Shown: one piece after another, positions 58,890-64,000 of the stretch
How the letters are laid out: each line of letters starts with the position of its first letter
How positions within the stretch are numbered: position 1 is the stretch's first letter
Assembly: GCA_963576565.1 (NCBI GenBank)
Contig: OY755047.1
Coordinates: forward strand, 35,555,851 to 35,619,850
Direction: 5' to 3'
Source: Aspidapion aeneum
Lineage: Eukaryota; Arthropoda; Insecta; Coleoptera; Brentidae
DNA length: 64,000 bases
The notes under the pieces: generated by a model
What the model saw: only the letters and a program-made list of their open reading frames with translations
Database searches by the model: none
What the model was told of the DNA's origin: nothing
Translations under genes and position numbers: made by a program

Positions 58890-59340
58890 ATTTCTAAAAA
58901 GTATATCGGAATCTTCTCAGATAGCCAAGCAGTAATCAAAGCTCTATCATCCCAACAGGTAGTCAGAAACTGCCTTCAATTCCTTCTAATCCCAAAACAC
59001 AGCAACGAAACCTTTGTATGGGTCAAAAAATAACCAAGCGATGGGTAAATGAACACAACATCGAAACCAATAGCATTATACACCGAGGTAAATCCACAGC
59101 AAGAAAATGTTAAAATCTCCTCATTCCTCTCCTGCGAAATCCTAGCTAGCTATAAAGAAACAAATTACACAAGTCTAGAACAGAATGGAAATCTATAGAT
59201 CTCAGCCTACTGGCGGACTATCTGACGATGAAATATGCAGTTTTATCCTTTTGCAGAAAAATAAAACTTCTAACGGAAGAAGGAAGATGGAAAATCTAAT
59301 AAAGGGGCTATTACACTTGGCGGAGGTCTCTCTCTCCAAA
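58890..59340 (+). pseudogene. RNase H and C-terminal region of a LINE (R1/I-like), fragment
   Basis: A frame reads YIGIFSDSQAVIKALSSQQV, with SDSQAA-type RNase H motif, then LIPKHSNETFVWVKK before a stop. Further on, GLSDDEICSF and EEVSLSKTNYIK-like pieces correspond to the region after RNase H. Several indels are present. It is a 5'-truncated, decayed copy of a different LINE from the RTE-like family. Confidence 0.65.
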
Positions 59341-59938
59341 ACTAACTATATTAAATAGAATTATTATTACTGTATATTTTACAATATTTCAACAAATTTT
59401 TCTATACTACTACTACTACGTTCTTTAGCTGTGGCTGCAAAAAAGACAAAAATCTCATTTGCGTATCTAGGTGGCTTTTTTAAACAGGAGAATTTATGTT
59501 TGAATTTCCTAAAAATCAAATTTGGCCCACTTTTCGACACAACACGATTTCCGCCTTCGAATTTCATGAAATAGCAAAATATTTTCTTTAGTTTCGCTTT
59601 CCTTCTATATTTCGACATACAAAACAAATAGGTTGGATAATATAAACAGATTCTGTATACAAAACAAAACATTGTAGACGAATATAAATGATGCCGTAAT
59701 CCACAGTCCTTTCTTATTCTAACGAGATTTGCCCCTTTTACTCTAAAGCTGTATGTCTTTTACTCTAAGGCTGTGTGAGAGAAATACTCTATCAAAAGAT
59801 GTGTTTTAAAATGCTGATTTGCGAAGCGCTCTATGAGCCAGCTTTGGTACTAATATTAACAATTAGTTTAGACATTTTAATCAGAACAAAAACATTTCGT
59901 AAAAACAAAAATAAAAATTAAATAACAAAAATAACCAA
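59341..59938. other. Unassigned AT-rich sequence
   Basis: No gene or repeat recognised; an ORF of 97 codons on the minus strand has no motif. Confidence 0.35.
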
Positions 59939-60110
59939 CTGCTAAATTGACTTGTAACTACTAGTCGCAGTTGGGTACAAAATTGACAGGTATACCTATA
60001 ATAATGTACGACATGCTTCAACTTTTAGTTTTGATGCCCAAAGCGCACTTACAAAATTATACAGTTTTGTATTTGCACGAATCAGGTTATTGTGGTAATT
60101 TTTTTGGGCA
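59939..60110 (+). repeat. Truncated copy of the MITE at 60560-60759
   Basis: It shares ctgctaaattgacttgtaac, ctagtcgcagttgggtac, tgtacgacatg and aagcgcacttac with the reverse complement of the right part of that MITE. Confidence 0.6.
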
Positions 60111-60214
60111 GTTAGATGTTTTTTTTATTTAAAAATTTTGTTATTTTCAACTTTTAGGTTTAATTTTTATTCGGCCTTATAAAAAGCACATTGCATTTAC
60201 CATTCATTTAGCCC

Positions 60215-60390
60215 TCCCTCTCCCTTGCCCTCTCTTCTCCCCACCCTCCTTATTAGTAATAGTTGTAGCTATACCTTTCATAAATATAGAGCGATTTCAA
60301 AAGTTCTTTCTGCACACGCTTTAAGATTTTTTTCAACACCATTTAGTTCCCTCCTCTCTCTCTCTCCTCCCCCACCTTCACTCAACGGAA
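60215..60390. repeat. Pyrimidine-rich stretch
   Basis: Runs of ccctctccc and ctctctctctcctccccc on the plus strand. No gene is associated. Confidence 0.7.
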
Positions 60391-60434
60391 GGTAACACTG
60401 TTCGCGTCCGTACAAAATCTAAACCTACTTTTTA

Positions 60435-60464
60435 CACGGATCACCTTTTGTTAGGTGATCCGTG
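60435..60464. mobile_element. Joined P-like TIR ends (30-bp remnant)
   Basis: cacggatcacc and ggtgatccgtg face each other with only ttttgtta between. They match the outer 11-12 and 18 bases of the two TIRs of the element at 10448-12988. ttttta lies directly outside both ends (60429-60434, 60465-60470). It looks like an element that has lost its whole interior. Confidence 0.55.
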
Positions 60465-60559
60465 TTTTTAGGTAATGCATAGGTTTTTTGATAAGGCAGA
60501 ATAAGAATTAAGCGTAAAAGTTGTAAATAAAAAAGTTTTTAAATAAAAAAAACACACAA

Positions 60560-60759
60560 CTGCTAAATTTACTTGTAACTACTAATCACAGTTGGGTACA
60601 AAATTACTCAATAACCTGATTCTTGAAAATAGAAAACTGTGTAATTTCGTAAGTGCGCTTTCGGCATCAAAACTAAAGGTTGAACCATGTCGTACATTAT
60701 AGGAATACCTATCAATTTAGTACCCAACTGCGACTAGTAGTTACAAGGAGATTTGGCAG
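60560..60759. mobile_element. Palindromic MITE, ends CTGCTAAAT/ATTTGGCAG
   Basis: The outer 46 bp pair as inverted repeats (acttgtaactactaatcaca with gttgggtac; inverted gtacccaac with tagtagttacaag). The interior carries aagtgcgctttcggcatcaa. No ORF. Confidence 0.7.
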
Positions 60760-62061
60760 TCGGGCGTTTTTTTATTTGTTTTTGTTATAATATCTATGAG
60801 ACTACCAAAAAAGCCCTCTAGCGTTCTTCGAAGTAAACAATGTTAATTTTACATAAGTTTACATGTGTAGGGGAGGAGAGTAAATTAAAATGTTGGTTTT
60901 TTTTACATTTTCTAAAGGTCGTAATTCCTATCTGTCTGCCCAATTTCAGCATTGTAGCATTTCTGGTTATAGTAGAATATTGATGATCTACAAATGAGTG
61001 AGTTTATCAAATTATGCTTTACTGCTTAAGAAAAGTTGCTGAAACTTGGAAAAGTTCTTAGCTCTATTAAGGTCAACGCTGTGCAAAGTTTAGGTTTCGT
61101 AGCTCATTCCGAAGTAGTTATAAATAGGTCAATTATGGGCTCAAACGTTTTAAAAAAATGTGGTACATCAGTGCGCGCGAACTTGGCGGCAATAGTTTCT
61201 TTGTTTACATAACTCACTGGTGTAAGAATATTCTAGACTGTGCTCCAGCGTAAAGTTGGAGGAAGAGCCATAGAAAACATAACGGAAAATCCATTATTAA
61301 TGATTGATTTCATCAATAAGAAACACTCTCGCCCCAAAACCAAATTTTAAAGCAAAAGGTGTTTTTGCCAGAATGTACGTCTAATACAATATCTATGACC
61401 AGACAAAGATGATAACGATGATTTAAATGCGAGGGGGCTACTCAAACTCAGCTCTTTCACTGCGACCCCTAACGGTTTATTGTAGCTGCATGCTATCGCC
61501 AGATACTTACAACAGTATGTGCCTGACCGTCTACATGCAGTCTCAACCGTTAGATCCCTATTCGTACTTACAGTCGTTAGGTTTCCATAAAAGAACCTAC
61601 GATTATTCAAATTTCCTCCCTAGTATGTTCTACTATTCTCCTAGCTCTCTTTTGACAAAGTGATTATAAATCGTATAATTATAAACTCTTTAGAATTTGC
61701 TAGTTCTTTTCTGCAAAATTTCCTTATTAGAAAATCTTTATTGAAATCAAATAGCTGGATGACCTCAAATTCAAAGAGAAGTATCAAAGGAGACAAAATA
61801 GTTACCATGGGCTGTTCATCAAGGCTGTATTTTTAAGTTTCCTATTAATTTTTTGTTATCTATATTGAAGCAATCTTAAATAAGGCTACAGTAGAGCAAC
61901 TATATGGAGTGTATGGTATATTTCGAACAATGATATGTCAACAAGATTCCGTAGCATCACAAAATTTCAAAATAAAGAGGAATCTTAGGAAAACTAAATA
62001 TCATCGTCATATATCTCTCCAACGTCATAGCCAAAGATGGCGGCTAGTTTAATGTCTTCTA
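60760..62061. other. Unassigned AT-rich sequence
   Basis: No gene supported. Overlapping ORFs of 87 and 78 codons near 61350-61660 on opposite strands have no motif. Confidence 0.4.
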
Positions 62062-62135
62062 GAGGTGGAAAATAGGCGTCGGACAATGTGGAAAAACGTT
62101 CTAAACCGACATAGTTGTGGTGGTAGTAGTAGTAG
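62062..62135 (+). pseudogene. 3' terminal scrap of the RTE-like LINE
   Basis: It matches the last 70 bp of the 38172-41484 LINE (aataggcgtcggacaa, gaaaaacgttctaaaccgac) and ends in a longer gtggtagtagtagtag tail. Extreme 5' truncation is usual for LINEs. Confidence 0.85.
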
Positions 62136-63271
62136 CAATACCAAAGTTATCACCAACCTAATAAGGAAATAAAAATACCCTCGTGGATACCTCAGATGTT
62201 ACTTTGGAATGTCTGGGAAGCACACTTACATCTGAATCATCATCATCATGTGTTTCCAATAATCTTGTTATTCTTGCAACTTGCTTATAGTGGTTTATTG
62301 GATTATCTTCTCGGTCCCTCCACTAGATATTTGTCTTTAAACGCGGTTAAACAAAGTGGGTATTCATGTTAAAAAATGAAAAGGCTCACTTTGGTTAATA
62401 TTTTAAGGCCTGCAGTTCTAGCATTTTGTCAGTCACTGGTACAATATAAATTTCTCAAAGATGACTTGGAGAAATAACAAAACATTAATGAATAGTGAAA
62501 TCCAGACCGTATTTAGCATAGGTTTTACATACATTTTATTAATAGCGTTTTTCATTAGCTACTCTTTACTTTATGCAAATTCTGTTAGATGCAGTTTCAA
62601 ATACAACTTTGCACTGTAACCGTGCAACCGCGAATTATAACCAAGCAAGTTCGGGCCATTAAAATTTGGCATAACTGTGTAAGCTCTGTTTTTACCACGC
62701 ATATTACTAGCCACTCACATGAGATTTTACAGATAATGTCGGGAGGTAGGATGAGTGAGCACTGTCGCGTAAATTCAATTTGCAAGCAACTTTTCTCTTG
62801 CAAAAGTAAAATTACTAAGCACTCTTCGAAAATGCTTAATTCGACTCCACTCGTGTGATAACAAAGTGAATAAATATACCTATAGCTCAAGCTCTGCCTC
62901 ATCCAATACAGAAGAGCGTCAGCTATCCATAAATTCGAGAAAAATAAAGCTTACTTCATTTTTTTAAAGTAATAATCATAAATTAAAGTAAAATTATTAT
63001 CATGTTATAGCAAAACTAAAAAGAAGCAATAAAAAATTTATATTCTAAATTCACTCTTCAAAATTAAGATAAGGTTTCAACCTAAAAGGTTTTCTTAAAA
63101 ATTAAAGCTCGCAAGTGATTACGAGTTTTTCTATCTTTTCTAGAAATACTCGGAACCTAGTAAAACATCTAACTTTGGAAATCCATAGCAACTTAAACAT
63201 GGTTCGGTAAATGTTTTATTTAGTTTTAATATTTTAACTTTAGAGATGAAACCATTCATAGTAAATTACTG
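62136..63271. other. Unassigned AT-rich sequence
   Basis: No gene supported; ORFs of 89 and 101 codons on opposite strands near 62590-62900 have no motif. A short cat repeat occurs at about 62237. Confidence 0.4.
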
Positions 63272-64000
63272 AAGTAGTAGTAGTGGGGGGGTTGACCCGC
63301 AGGTCTGACAAGTAGGCCAGAGTAGGCCCTTTTTACCATGCCCCAAGTCTGTCCCTTAACCCACTCTCTGCACTTCCCTTTGATGGTCGGGTAACTCATT
63401 GGGCCTTCCTGTTCTCTTTACAAAGTCCAGTAAGTCTGCCCATTTGAGCATGTGCAGTTCTTCCTCGCTCAGAGTTGGCGCTCCGAGTGCCTGTTGTCTC
63501 ATCCTTGCGTAGGCCTCGCATTCTGCCACGAGGTGTCTTGATGTCTCTTCTTCCTGTCCACAGGCTGGGCAGGTAGGGTCATTCTCGACTCCTATACGTG
63601 TCATGTGCTTCCTCAACCGGTTATGTCCGGTTAGAGTACCTATCAGCAGTCCGAGGTCTTTTCGTGTCCGTCCCAGCATCCATCTAATTCTGGTCAATTT
63701 TGGACGGTCTACGAATTCTCTGGTCTGTCTGCAACCCGTTCCTGTTTCGCAGGAGTTTAATAGCGCGTCCTGGGCCCATTTGTTGAGTCCGCTTTGCACT
63801 TGTCTTTTTGTCACGCCCAAAAGTGGCTCCGGTCCTACATAGGCGGTTCCTGCCCCGAGTCGTGCGAGTTTGTCCGCCTTCTCGTTGCCTGGTACCCCCG
63901 TATGTCCCGGAACCCAAACCAGCGTCACCCGTTTGCCATCGCTTAGGGTCTCCAGCGCCTCTGCGCATTCTTCCACCAAGCCGTCAGCAATCTTGGGTGC
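63272..64000 (-). mobile_element. LINE with RNase H (I/R1/LOA-like), 3' part, runs off the window
   Basis: The coding part is listed separately. After its stop codon 84 bp of 3' UTR end in a short run of TAC-type repeats (plus strand gaagtagtagtagtgggg), which marks the 3' end near 63272. Confidence 0.75.
63356..64000 (-). CDS. LINE reverse-transcriptase polyprotein, C-terminal part with RNase H
   Basis: The frame is open to the window edge, so the N-terminal domains (endonuclease, reverse transcriptase) would lie beyond 64000. The visible part begins inside RNase H, with VTLVWVPGHTGVPGNEKADK carrying the conserved His and final Asp, and ends with a CCHC knuckle, CPACGQEEETSRHLVAEC. No stop or frameshift is seen in about 215 codons, and its GC content is markedly higher than its surroundings, so this copy is comparatively young. 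RNase H placed after the reverse transcriptase is known in the I, R1, LOA and Outcast groups; I cannot choose between them from this fragment. Confidence 0.88.
   Translation of the reverse strand, partial: APKIADGLVEECAEALETLSDGKRVTLVWVPGHTGVPGNEKADKLARLGAGTAYVGPEPLLGVTKRQVQSGLNKWAQDALLNSCETGTGCRQTREFVDRPKLTRIRWMLGRTRKDLGLLIGTLTGHNRLRKHMTRIGVENDPTCPACGQEEETSRHLVAECEAYARMRQQALGAPTLSEEELHMLKWADLLDFVKRTGRPNELPDHQREVQRVG

Noticed and set aside
61347..61663. Overlapping ORFs on opposite strands
   Set aside because: No recognisable domain on either strand and no gene context.

Overview
This is a transposon-dominated, AT-rich stretch of an animal nuclear genome, most likely an insect. The evidence is a BEL/Pao LTR retrotransposon, RTE-like and RNase-H-bearing LINEs, a DUF4817-type DDE transposon, hAT MITEs, THAP/P-type and ISL2EU-like relics, and many palindromic MITEs. 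The species cannot be fixed from the sequence; a beetle is a guess. I recognise no host protein-coding gene. Nearly everything identifiable is mobile DNA, much of it nested, separated by AT-rich sequence with no coding signal.

Layout: 1-999 is the arm of a foldback-like element cut by the window edge and carrying a hAT MITE. 1.5-2.4 kb holds a MITE-like repeat. 2.7-9.8 kb is a nearly complete, young BEL/Pao element on the minus strand, with 385-bp LTRs that differ at two bases and a gag-pol frame broken by three stop codons. 10.4-13.0 kb is a 2.5-kb element with perfect 24-bp TIRs, a 7-bp target duplication and a THAP-like exon (P/1360/Galileo type), with a nested palindrome. 13.5-20 kb holds MITEs, LINE tails, an ISL2EU-like exon and a 480-bp palindrome with a hammerhead-like core at its apex. 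22-25 kb holds two MITE-like repeats, a hAT MITE and a ~330-bp tandem repeat whose three copies each contain a degenerate type-I hammerhead fold. 27.5-29.9 kb holds a terminal-hairpin element, a truncated LINE and two palindromic MITEs.

33.4-43.3 kb is one DUF4817-type transposon relic split by about 9.2 kb of later insertions. These include a full-length but dead RTE-like LINE with a 13-bp target duplication (38172-41484) and a possible small spliced gene. 44.3-49.8 kb is a 5.45-kb TIR element without recognisable coding capacity. 52.4-56.6 kb is a second foldback-like element, its inverted arms built of tandem repeats and interrupted by a terminal-hairpin element and a Penelope-like palindrome with a hammerhead motif. 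57.2-58.8 kb is a broken DUF4817-type transposon. LINE fragments follow at 58.9, 62.1 and 63.3-64.0 kb, the last running off the window.

The genes do not form a host pathway. The story is one of layered insertion: empty sites for several insertions can be read from other copies in the window, which gives relative ages. Small self-cleaving-ribozyme-like motifs recur in three unrelated repeats and are the most interesting thread.
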